From Clostridia bacterium (GTDB lineage: Bacteria; Bacillota; Clostridia; Lachnospirales; Cellulosilyticaceae), in contig JARBUI010000014.1 of NCBI GenBank assembly GCA_029239755.1, positions 1 to 64,000 on the forward strand: a stretch of DNA of 64,000 nucleotides. The letters are read 5' to 3'. Both the position numbers and the translations under genes were made by a program. The notes beneath the pieces were generated by a model. It made no database searches and had not been told where the DNA came from. It saw only the letters and a program-made list of their open reading frames with translations. Of the stretch, positions 35,540-43,803 are shown piece by piece. Each line of letters opens with the position of its first letter. Position 1 is the first letter of the stretch.

Positions 35540-36484
35540 ATGGAGAACTTAATTTTTGCTATTAATGTTGTACTGCCTTTATTTTTAATGATGCTGCTAG
35601 GTTATATCTTAACTAAGTTAAAATTTTGGGATACACAGTTTATTAAAGCAGCTAACAGGGTATCTTTTAAGCTTTTTTTGCCAATCTTATTATTTAGCAA
35701 TATATATGAAGCAGATAGAAATCAGCTGTTAGATATAAAGCTTATTGTATTCAGCGTAACGGGTGTCCTTATAGTGATATTTTTCGCCACACTATTTGTT
35801 ATGCTGTTTATTAAAGATAATCGCAGAAGAGGGGTTTTAATACAAGCGATTTTTAGGTCAAACTTTCTTATATTTGGAATAGCTCTTTCTGAGAATATAT
35901 TTGGGAGTGGAGGTGCAGGAGTAGCGGCGAAGCTTGTTGGTGTTCTTATACCCCTTTTTAATTTTTGCGCTGTTATTATACTTGAAGCATATGGTAAAGA
36001 AAATAAGAAGAATATAAGTACTATGTTTCTTGGGGTTATTAAGAATCCATTAATAATAGGCTGTGTATTAGGAATCCTTACAGTCAGATTAAATATTGCT
36101 ATTCCTAAAGCCATTGAAAAAAGCCTTCATGATATAGGAACTATAGGTGCACCCTTAGCTGTTCTTATGCTGGGAGCAGGGTTTAATCTAAAAGGGCTAA
36201 AGAAAGATATGAAATATATTCTGATAGGTATGCTCGGAAAATTAGTTGTTGTTCCAATAATTGCATTAGGTGCGGCCCTATTTCTAGGATTCAGAAACTA
36301 TGAACTTGTAGCCTTGCTAGCTGCATTTGGATCTCCTGTGGCGATTAATTCCTATATTATGGCCGAGCAAGCTGGAGCAGATAGTGAGCTTGCCGGAGAA
36401 CTTGTTGTAGCTACTACGTTTTTAGCACCGTTTACTTTATGTTTATTTATATTCTTTTTCAAGGAAATGGGATTTATAGGATAG
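35540..36484 (+). CDS. AEC family (auxin efflux carrier-like) transporter
   Basis: 314 residues with about ten TM helices in two halves of five, typical of AEC permeases. Conserved stretches are LGYILTKLKFWD at the N-terminus, FRSNFLIFGIALSENIFG mid-protein and FGSPVAINSYIMAEQAGAD near the C-terminus. Bacterial members carry malate, malonate or similar anions, though direction and substrate are unknown here. AAAGGGG precedes ATG 35540. Confidence 0.88.
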   Translation: MENLIFAINVVLPLFLMMLLGYILTKLKFWDTQFIKAANRVSFKLFLPILLFSNIYEADRNQLLDIKLIVFSVTGVLIVIFFATLFVMLFIKDNRRRGVLIQAIFRSNFLIFGIALSENIFGSGGAGVAAKLVGVLIPLFNFCAVIILEAYGKENKKNISTMFLGVIKNPLIIGCVLGILTVRLNIAIPKAIEKSLHDIGTIGAPLAVLMLGAGFNLKGLKKDMKYILIGMLGKLVVVPIIALGAALFLGFRNYELVALLAAFGSPVAINSYIMAEQAGADSELAGELVVATTFLAPFTLCLFIFFFKEMGFIG

Positions 36485-36589
36485 GTTTTTATATTGAATT
36501 TTAAAAGAGACTGGGATAACTGCATAATATGCTATAATAAAAAAGAAAACGAGCAGACTTGTAATAGTTATTGTAAGGGGAGATATTAG

Positions 36590-37399
36590 ATGTTAAAGGG
36601 AAAAATTAAAAGAGATGGGCATATCCATTCGCCATATTGCCCCCATGGGACAAAGGATAAAATGGAGAGCTATATTGAAACAGCCATAGCGCAGGGGTTG
36701 GAAGAGATAACCTTTACAGAGCATATGCCGCTGCCGGATGGGGTGCTCACATCTCGGCTCCAAAAAGAGTGCGGTTTAGTACCTCAAGAGGTACAGTCTT
36801 ATTTTAGAGAAATAGATTTAATGAAAGAAAAATATAAAGGACAGATTAAGATTAATAAGGGACTAGAAGTTGATTATATCGAGGGTTATGAAGAGGAAAC
36901 GAAAAGCCTGTTAAATCTCTATGGGGAAGAATTAGAAGATGGACTTCTTTCAGTGCATATTTTAAAAGTAGAAAAGCAATACTACTGCATAGATATGAGT
37001 CAAGATGATTTTGGTCTACTGGCAGAGCTTATTGGCGGCGTTGAAAAGCTTTATGACAGATATTTTGAAACATTGTTAAAAGCCATTCAGGCAGACCTTG
37101 GGGTATTTAAACCTAAACGTATAGGACATCCGACTATTGTTAGAATTTTTAATTTAAAATATCCTTTAGATTATAAAAATCGCGTGTTGCTCGAAGAAGT
37201 TGTTAAGGCCATAAAAGATAGGAACTATCAAGTTGATTTTAATACAGCTGGGCTTAGAAAGCCTTTCTGCAATGAGCCTTATCCATCAGGACTTTTTTTG
37301 GAGCTTTCTAAAAAGTATGAGCTGCAGATGGTGTATGGGTCTGATGCCCATGCTGCTTCTGATGTTGGCAGTGCATTTGAATTAAATTTATTGCGGTAA
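36590..37399 (+). CDS. PHP-domain histidinol phosphatase (HisJ/HisK family)
   Basis: 269 residues. PHP motifs: DGHIHSPYCPHG (H11, H13), TFTEHMP, and the C-terminal GSDAHAASD with a metal-binding Asp/His pair. It hydrolyses histidinol phosphate to histidinol, the penultimate step of histidine synthesis. No other his genes are nearby, which is usual for the PHP-type enzyme in Firmicutes. AGGGGAGAT precedes ATG 36590. Confidence 0.88.
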   Translation: MLKGKIKRDGHIHSPYCPHGTKDKMESYIETAIAQGLEEITFTEHMPLPDGVLTSRLQKECGLVPQEVQSYFREIDLMKEKYKGQIKINKGLEVDYIEGYEEETKSLLNLYGEELEDGLLSVHILKVEKQYYCIDMSQDDFGLLAELIGGVEKLYDRYFETLLKAIQADLGVFKPKRIGHPTIVRIFNLKYPLDYKNRVLLEEVVKAIKDRNYQVDFNTAGLRKPFCNEPYPSGLFLELSKKYELQMVYGSDAHAASDVGSAFELNLLR

Positions 37400-37420
37400 G
37401 CCACTTTAAATCTATATTTA

Positions 37421-37436
37421 TTATAGTATACTATAA
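37421..37436. promoter_or_regulatory. 16-bp perfect palindrome upstream of an unknown gene
   Basis: TTATAGTATACTATAA is a perfect palindrome 37 nt before ATG 37473. TATACT inside it could serve as a -10 box. The core TAGTATACTA also occurs at 34630-34639, upstream of deoD. An operator or AT-rich promoter is possible. Confidence 0.35.
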
Positions 37437-37472
37437 ATAAGAAAGACTAAAAGTTGTGAAGGTGTGATGTGT

Positions 37473-38006
37473 ATGGAGTATGGAAAAGATTACAAAGCTA
37501 CTGCTGTTCCGGTAGATATTGTAGAAGGACAAGAGGGCTTACTCAAAGTAACAGAGTTTGACGAGATTATACCTTTTACTTTACGTGCTTTATTAAAAGG
37601 ATATAAATGTACAGATGAGATGTTAAACAGGGTAGAGAATAAGTTTGATGCTATGAAAATCGATTTTTCACCCATTGAATTTTTTATTACTTACAACCCT
37701 CATTGCTTTGCTTCATGTGTCACTCATATCAATGAAAGTTTTCATATAGGGCATGAGAAGGACGTTTTTGTGCAAAATGAAATCATGGATTTAGTTGAAA
37801 GCTTGCCTGGAAGTCTAAAAAGAGCTGGAATCTATCAATGTCTAAAAAGTATTGATGAAAAAAAGAAACGTATTAAACTAAAAAAGATATTTTATGAGCC
37901 AGCAATATTTGATATGTCGCTTAGATATTTGTCTCTTTCAAAATTTAAGCAAGGGGTAGGCAGTATTGTTGAAGAAAGATGCTTAATGGTGCTTTATATA
38001 CCCTAA
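37473..38006 (+). CDS. conserved-looking hypothetical protein
   Basis: About 177 residues, soluble, no signal or TM, with a mixed acidic/basic sequence and Cys in pairs around HCFASCVTHI. I do not recognise a family. GTG 37464 and ATG 37467 are also open; ATG 37473 is chosen since GAAGGTG ends 8 nt upstream. A clear terminator follows. Codon use looks like its neighbours. Confidence 0.65.
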   Translation: MEYGKDYKATAVPVDIVEGQEGLLKVTEFDEIIPFTLRALLKGYKCTDEMLNRVENKFDAMKIDFSPIEFFITYNPHCFASCVTHINESFHIGHEKDVFVQNEIMDLVESLPGSLKRAGIYQCLKSIDEKKKRIKLKKIFYEPAIFDMSLRYLSLSKFKQGVGSIVEERCLMVLYIP

Positions 38007-38018
38007 TAATGAGAGGTG

Positions 38019-38052
38019 TAGTGAACTTTATATAAGAAGTTCACTATTTTTT
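38019..38052 (+). terminator. terminator
   Basis: TAGTGAACTT (38019-38028) pairs with AAGTTCACTA (38037-38046) and runs into six T. Confidence 0.88.
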
Positions 38053-38225
38053 ATATAGGATATGTGCTAAATAGTTAAAATATAAAGATCTTTATAAATA
38101 TATTGATTATTTAATTATTATCTTGTAATATAACATAGTGTAGATTAATATATACTATTACAAGCGAGGTATATAGCGTTATGTACTTTTAATAGAATGA
38201 TGAATACATAAAGGATAGGTTAAAA

Positions 38226-40724
38226 ATGGAAATTATTATTAAGTTTATTGTGAGATCAATTAAAGAAAATAAGTTCAGGACCTTTCTCATCATATTTGCA
38301 GTTGCATTATCTGGTGCATTGTATTTTGCTTCAACGTCCCTATCAGATTCACTTGTAGAGATTTATACGAATAAGATGAGGCAAGCTACTGGAAATGCAG
38401 ATATTATGATCTTTCCTAAAAGAGGGTCTCCAGCAGGGGTTATAAGTGAAGCTCCTGCCCTCCGGCTTAAAGATAAGACTCATTATATTATTAAGGCTAT
38501 AAGCGGTACTGGCAGATATAAAATAGCAAATAAAAACTATGAGCGAATAAGCTTAACTGGAATGACGCTGAATGATTATAAAAAAATAAATGATTTAGAG
38601 CTTGCAGAGGAACTTGGAGGAGCTTCTTTTGAAAGTAATAGTATCATTATCAGCAAGATGACAGCTGAAAAGTATCATTTAAATATAGGCGACCAAATGG
38701 AAATATATATTGGTGATGTTAGACGAAATATTAAAGTTTACGGGATCGCACTGCCTACAGGAATGTTTCTTGATGAATCACAAGAGTCAAAGGCGCTTAT
38801 TTCTTATAGAAGTTTATGCGACTATATGCAAACTAAGGGAAAGCCTACTACTATATACATTAAGGCAGCTGATGGAGTAAGTGTGGATAGTCTTATTGGG
38901 GAGCTGCAAAAAGGTTATCCTAAATATGGAGTAGAAGAACCTTTTTCTAAAGAACAGATTTATGACAATACTTCTATGCTTTCCATGCCGCTCTTGCTTA
39001 TGACGCTCATTGTTACCTTTATGAGTATATTTATTATATACTCTTCGTTTAAAGTAATTACTCTCGAAAAGCTTCCTATTATAGGCACTTTTAGAAGTAT
39101 TGGTGCGAGCAGGAAAATGATGGATAAGGTTCTTCTGATGGAGAGCTTATTCTATGGTGTTGCAGGAGGCTTAGCTGCATGTGCCATAGGGATAGGCATC
39201 TTATATATTATGACACAGTATACAACCCCTGACAGCATTAAAGAGTACATAGAAATAAAAATTAATATTTCTTTTATTAAGCTGGCAATAACATTTATTC
39301 TGTCTGTTATTGTATGTTTGATAAGCAGTATGGCACCTATTATAAAAGTCTCAAAAATTCCTCTTAAAGAAATTGTATTAGGAAACATTGTCAGTAAAAA
39401 AAAGAGAAAGATAAGAAAAGATGTCCTCGGCATTCTTTGTATTATAGCAGCGTTTATATTACCTATCATTTCTTCAAGATCCTTATCAGCAGTGCTAAGC
39501 GGATTATCAGTTATATTGACACTGGTAGGTATTATTAATATTTTACCCATCATTATTAAGTCTACATCAAAGATATCTGAGAAGCTTTTTTACAAGGTTT
39601 TTGGTAATATTGGTATCCTTGCCGTTAAAAATATCAAGGGGAATAAGAGTATATTAAATAGTATTGCGCTTATTACTATAGGCGTGGTCACGCTTCTAAT
39701 GATCAATAACATTAGTATTAATGTAAGTGTAGAAGTCATCAATTTTTATAAAAAAACTTGTATATCAGATATGGAAGTTTGGATGAATAATATGGATAAA
39801 AGTTCAGTAAGGGGACTATTACGACACGAGGGTGTAGAGAGTGTCTATCCCTTATATGGGACTTATGGCATTGAAGTTAAAGAGTTAGGAGAAAAACTTG
39901 GATGTATCGAAAGTATCCAAGATGAAAGCTATACGAAGTATATTCAATTTGATTATATGGGCAAGCAGAAAGAACTTCTTAGTGAAATTAATAATGACAG
40001 GTATCTTATTATGACGGTCATTATGAAAAACAGGTATGACTTAAAAGAAGGGGATAAGCTTACCTTGAAATTTCCAAGCGGTGACAGAGTTTATACCATT
40101 TTAGGCTTTGTTAATACCTTTATGTGGAACGGAAGTTTTGCCTTAGCACCAGATACTTATTTGAAAAATGATACAGAAGCTAAATATTATAACAGCGCTT
40201 ATGTAAAGGTAAAGGGAGATCCTAAGATGGTTCTGGAATCTCTTAAAAAACAGTATTCAGACAGATATCTTGGAGGAATGACTATAGAAGAAATGCTGAA
40301 TGCTAATAAAGAAAGTAATGATCAGCTGATGTCCATGCTTATTGGTTTTTCTGTGCTGGCACTTATTATTGGAAGTATAGGCGTTATTAATAACCTTATT
40401 ATTAGTTTTATAGAGAGAAAGCAAAGTCTTGCAGTATTAAGATCAATAGGGATGAGTAAAAAGCAAGTCATTCAAATGCTGTTTATAGAATCCCTTTACT
40501 CAGGAAGTATTGGAGGCCTAGTAGGTATTGGAGGAGGCATTATTGTCATGAAGATTGTGCCCTATATATTAGAAGCAATGCAGGTGCCTGTTCCTACCTA
40601 TTTAGTGCCTGGGGTGCTTTGGATTTATTTAGTAGGAGGAATGGCGATAACTGTTTTGGCCTCCATAAGTCCTGCTAAGAGATCATCGAAGCTAAATATT
40701 ATAGAAGCAATAAAATATGAGTAA
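38226..40724 (+). CDS. FtsX-like ABC permease (MacB-type, 832 aa)
   Basis: 832 residues with eight or more TM helices and two FtsX domains. The order is an N-terminal TM (about 18-38), an extracellular MacB-like domain (40-240), three TMs (about 255-370), two more TMs (395-445), a second extracellular domain (about 480-680) and three final TMs. The motif LAVLRSIGMSKKQVIQMLFIE is typical. It works with the ATPase at 40717, whose start overlaps its stop by 8 nt. Such permeases do not form a channel but transmit force to export lipids, peptides or drugs. AAGGATAGG lies upstream. Confidence 0.9.
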   Translation: MEIIIKFIVRSIKENKFRTFLIIFAVALSGALYFASTSLSDSLVEIYTNKMRQATGNADIMIFPKRGSPAGVISEAPALRLKDKTHYIIKAISGTGRYKIANKNYERISLTGMTLNDYKKINDLELAEELGGASFESNSIIISKMTAEKYHLNIGDQMEIYIGDVRRNIKVYGIALPTGMFLDESQESKALISYRSLCDYMQTKGKPTTIYIKAADGVSVDSLIGELQKGYPKYGVEEPFSKEQIYDNTSMLSMPLLLMTLIVTFMSIFIIYSSFKVITLEKLPIIGTFRSIGASRKMMDKVLLMESLFYGVAGGLAACAIGIGILYIMTQYTTPDSIKEYIEIKINISFIKLAITFILSVIVCLISSMAPIIKVSKIPLKEIVLGNIVSKKKRKIRKDVLGILCIIAAFILPIISSRSLSAVLSGLSVILTLVGIINILPIIIKSTSKISEKLFYKVFGNIGILAVKNIKGNKSILNSIALITIGVVTLLMINNISINVSVEVINFYKKTCISDMEVWMNNMDKSSVRGLLRHEGVESVYPLYGTYGIEVKELGEKLGCIESIQDESYTKYIQFDYMGKQKELLSEINNDRYLIMTVIMKNRYDLKEGDKLTLKFPSGDRVYTILGFVNTFMWNGSFALAPDTYLKNDTEAKYYNSAYVKVKGDPKMVLESLKKQYSDRYLGGMTIEEMLNANKESNDQLMSMLIGFSVLALIIGSIGVINNLIISFIERKQSLAVLRSIGMSKKQVIQMLFIESLYSGSIGGLVGIGGGIIVMKIVPYILEAMQVPVPTYLVPGVLWIYLVGGMAITVLASISPAKRSSKLNIIEAIKYE

Positions 40725-41418
40725 TTGGGGTGAAAAGGTGGAAAATATTATCGAAACTATAGGTTTATGCAAGAACTATCAGTTAGGAGATACAACGGTA
40801 GAGATTCTAAAGGATATTAACCTAAAAATTAAAAGAAGCAGTTTTTATTCAATTATGGGACCATCAGGATCAGGCAAAAGCACGCTTCTTTATCTTCTTG
40901 GAGGACTGGATAAGCCTACTGAGGGGAGCATTAAGATAAATGGCAAAGAGCTAAGTAAGATGAAAGATGAAGAAGAGAGCAGGATGAGAAGAAACGATAT
41001 AGGTTTTGTTTTTCAGTTTTATAACCTCATTCCAAATCTAGATGTAGAAGAAAACATTATGCTCCCCATTCTTTTGGATGGCAAAAAACTAAAGGATTAT
41101 AAGGAGAGTTTAGACGAGATATTAGAGATAGTTGGTCTTACAGAGAGACGAAAGCATACCCCAAGAGAACTTTCAGGAGGACAGCAGCAAAGAGTAGCAA
41201 TAGCAAGAGCACTTATTAATAAGCCAGAAATTATCTTTGCAGATGAGCCTATAGGGAACTTAGATAGTAAGACTGGAATTGAGATCATGAAGCTGCTGCA
41301 AGAAATCAATGTGAAGCAAGGGAAAACTATTGTTCAAGTTACTCATTCAAGAGAAGCTGCTGAGTATGGAACTGATCTTATTATGGTAAGGGACGGACAT
41401 ATCTGTGAGTCCAAATAG
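40717..41418 (+). CDS. ABC transporter ATPase (MacB/LolD type)
   Basis: 233 residues (226 if translation starts at GTG 40738, which follows GGGGTGA and matches the usual N-terminus better). Walker A GPSGSGKST, Q-loop FVFQFYNLIP, signature LSGGQQQRVAIARAL, Walker B IIFADEPIGNLD, H-loop VTHSREAAEY. It drives the FtsX-like permease. The ATG overlaps the permease stop (ATGAGTAA), so translation is coupled. Confidence 0.93.
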   Translation: MSNWGEKVENIIETIGLCKNYQLGDTTVEILKDINLKIKRSSFYSIMGPSGSGKSTLLYLLGGLDKPTEGSIKINGKELSKMKDEEESRMRRNDIGFVFQFYNLIPNLDVEENIMLPILLDGKKLKDYKESLDEILEIVGLTERRKHTPRELSGGQQQRVAIARALINKPEIIFADEPIGNLDSKTGIEIMKLLQEINVKQGKTIVQVTHSREAAEYGTDLIMVRDGHICESK

Positions 41419-41446
41419 GCTCAAAATAAAGAGAGGATGTGAGTAG

Positions 41447-42616
41447 GTGAAAAAATTAAATACCAGTATTGTAATAAGTATTATAAGTGCATTATGTGCG
41501 GGAATCCTTCTTACTGCATGTGGCAATCAAGTTAAAGAAACCAGTGAAACAGACACTATAGAAACTCAGCAAACAGCAGAAAGACAAGGGATAGATGTTT
41601 TTGGAGAAGTTAAAGCGTACACAACAAGAGATATCATTATAGATTTCCCTGCCAGAGTAGAAAAAATCCACATAAAAGACGGGGAGATGGTCAAAAAGGG
41701 AGATAAAATAATCACCTTGAATTTTGAGGAATATGAAACAGATATTTTAAAGAAGAAAAATGAAATACAGCTTTATGAAGGACAATTAAAACAGTTAAAA
41801 CAGAACATCAATCCCCTCGTTGGTGAAGTAACAAGTCTTAGGAATGAACTTAATATTAAACAAAGCTATATTGACAGTGATAAGGATCCAGAGGTTAAGG
41901 CTTTGCAAAGAGCACTGGAGTTAGCAGAGACAGCACAAAAAACTGCAAAAAAAGACTATGAAGTAAATAAAGAGATTTTTGAAATAGGTGGTATCTCACC
42001 TAAAGAGCTAGAAGATTCAAAACAGAACTTAAGCAGTAAAGAAAAAGAGAAGGATGATCTAGTATCAGCTATTGAAATGGCAAAAACAAATAGAAAATTA
42101 GAAGTAAATGAACTAAGAGCGGCTCTCAAAAGTAGCGAAGCACAGCTTACCAATACAGATAAACAAAATGAGACAGGAGTCTTAGAATTAGAATCAAAGC
42201 TTAATATTGCTAAGCTGGATTTAGGAACGATGGAAAAAAAGCTTAACAAAAGTTATATTAAAGAAAAAGATATTATTGCTGATACTGATCATATGATTAT
42301 ATTTGATATAACCTGTAATGAGGGCACCATAATAGGAAAAAATGAAACCCCTGTTTTTAAAGCAATGGACGAAAACACTCTTTTTGTTAGTGTAGATATC
42401 CCGGAAGAATTTATCGGAAAAGCATCTATCGGTAATGAAGTCAGTATTGTTCCCTATGCAGATAAAGATAAATCTCTAAGGGGAAAGATTATGAGACTTG
42501 GAGCTAGAGCAATCAAGCAAAATGGGGAAACGGTTGTCAAAGCAGATATAAAAATTGAAGGAGAAAAAGGGGTGCTAAGGCCGGGATTAACAGTAGATGC
42601 TAAGATTTATGAATAG
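41447..42616 (+). CDS. HlyD/RND-type efflux adaptor lipoprotein
   Basis: 389 residues. The lipoprotein signal ends ILLTAC with C25. A biotinyl-lipoyl half motif (PARVEKIHIKDGEMVKKGDK), a long coiled coil (about 105-275), the second lipoyl half and a beta-barrel (VSVDIPEEFIGKASIGNEVS) follow. It is the membrane-fusion partner of the MacB-like ABC pair, anchored outside a single membrane. GTG 41447 is the start. A terminator follows at 42661. Substrate is unknown; drug or antimicrobial-peptide efflux is the usual guess. Confidence 0.9.
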   Translation: MKKLNTSIVISIISALCAGILLTACGNQVKETSETDTIETQQTAERQGIDVFGEVKAYTTRDIIIDFPARVEKIHIKDGEMVKKGDKIITLNFEEYETDILKKKNEIQLYEGQLKQLKQNINPLVGEVTSLRNELNIKQSYIDSDKDPEVKALQRALELAETAQKTAKKDYEVNKEIFEIGGISPKELEDSKQNLSSKEKEKDDLVSAIEMAKTNRKLEVNELRAALKSSEAQLTNTDKQNETGVLELESKLNIAKLDLGTMEKKLNKSYIKEKDIIADTDHMIIFDITCNEGTIIGKNETPVFKAMDENTLFVSVDIPEEFIGKASIGNEVSIVPYADKDKSLRGKIMRLGARAIKQNGETVVKADIKIEGEKGVLRPGLTVDAKIYE

Positions 42617-42660
42617 AGATGAATGTTCCAAAAATTACTTCAATTACATATACAAACATT

Positions 42661-42695
42661 AAAAACTTCTTTATAATAATATAAAGAAGTTTTTT
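42661..42695 (+). terminator. terminator of the efflux operon, 32 nt before the HD-GYP gene
   Basis: AAAAACTTCTTTATA (42661-42675) pairs with TATAAAGAAGTTTTT (42680-42694) around a 4-nt loop. The ATG of the HD-GYP gene is at 42728, leaving no room for a separate promoter, so that gene needs read-through or a promoter overlapping this hairpin. Confidence 0.88.
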
Positions 42696-42727
42696 GCTAT
42701 TAATTGATGTGGGGAGGATTAATAGTT

Positions 42728-43783
42728 ATGCCCAAACACATTCTCGTTGTGGATGATAATGTTGTCAACTTAAAGCTGGCTGAGCAGACCTTAAAACCAT
42801 TATATAAAGTAACACTGCTTATTTCGGGAACACAGGCACTTAAATTTTTAAGTAAAACCAAACCAAACCTTATTTTGCTGGATATTAATATGCCGGAAAT
42901 GGACGGATATGAAATCTTTAAAAAAATCAAAGAAAATCCAGAGACAAGTAAGATTCCTATTATTTTTCTTACGGCCCAGACAGACAGTGAGAGTGAACTG
43001 CATGGCCTATATCTCGGAGCAGTAGACTTTATAGCAAAACCTTTTATAAGCGAAATTATGTTAAGCAGAATTAAGATGCATCTTGAACTGGAAGAATATC
43101 ATCAGTCTCTTGAAGCTCTTGTAGAAGAGAAGACCCAGATGATAGAAAAATTACAGGATGTAATCGTCATAAGTCTTGCGGAATTAGTAGAATGCAGAGA
43201 TGGTGAAACGGGCGGGCATGTTAAACGAACGGCAAAATATTTACAAGCCTTAGTTGAAGCAATGGACGAAAATAATGTTTATAGGGATGTTCTGTCCAAA
43301 CAATATATAAAGGATATACTGCGTGCAGCACCCTTGCATGACATAGGGAAAATAGGCATTAGTGATGATACGCTTCTTAAACAATCTTCTTTGGATGAGG
43401 AAGAGTTTGAGTATATGAAAAAGCATACCACGCTAGGGGGAAAAACACTGCAAAAGGCAATTGATGAGGCAGGGAATGAGAGCTTCTTGTATATAGCTAG
43501 GGATATGGCTCTGTCGCATCATGAAAAATGGGATGGGAGTGGGTACCCAAGGGGACTAAAGCAGGAGGAAATTCCGCTTTGCGGCCGTATCATGGCCGTA
43601 GCGGATGTCTATGATGCACTAATATCTAGGAGGTCTTACAAACAGCCATTTACTTATGAGGCGGCAGCTGAGATGATTATTAAAGGAAAAGGCTTGCAGT
43701 TTGATCCCTGTGTTGTAGAGGTATTCGAAAAGGTAAGAGATAAGTTTGAACGAATAGCGAGTAGGTATTTACATAAAGATTAG
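42728..43783 (+). CDS. response regulator with HD-GYP c-di-GMP phosphodiesterase domain
   Basis: 351 residues. A receiver domain ([16 protein letters not shown], phospho-acceptor D52 in [12 protein letters not shown] in IAKPF) is joined by a short coiled coil to an HD-GYP domain. The metal site has HDIGKIG with H204 and D205, the [14 protein letters not shown] motif with H264 and H265, and GYP. It should hydrolyse c-di-GMP when phosphorylated. An upstream TTG/ATG extension is open, but ATG 42728 follows GGGGAGG. It is 20 nt before the hydrogenase-like hybrid kinase, its likely phosphodonor. Confidence 0.93.
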   Translation: MPKHILVVDDNVVNLKLAEQTLKPLYKVTLLISGTQALKFLSKTKPNLILLDINMPEMDGYEIFKKIKENPETSKIPIIFLTAQTDSESELHGLYLGAVDFIAKPFISEIMLSRIKMHLELEEYHQSLEALVEEKTQMIEKLQDVIVISLAELVECRDGETGGHVKRTAKYLQALVEAMDENNVYRDVLSKQYIKDILRAAPLHDIGKIGISDDTLLKQSSLDEEEFEYMKKHTTLGGKTLQKAIDEAGNESFLYIARDMALSHHEKWDGSGYPRGLKQEEIPLCGRIMAVADVYDALISRRSYKQPFTYEAAAEMIIKGKGLQFDPCVVEVFEKVRDKFERIASRYLHKD

Positions 43784-43803
43784 ATAAGAAGGGGAGCCTG
43801 TTT

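Noticed and set aside
35722..36114. 130-codon open frame antisense to the AEC transporter
   Set aside because: Same reason: mirror of a hydrophobic coding sequence, no site or family match.
39152..39553. 133-codon open frame antisense to the FtsX-like permease
   Set aside because: Hydrophobicity mirrors the TM segments on the + strand, which often creates long antisense frames. No ribosome site was found.
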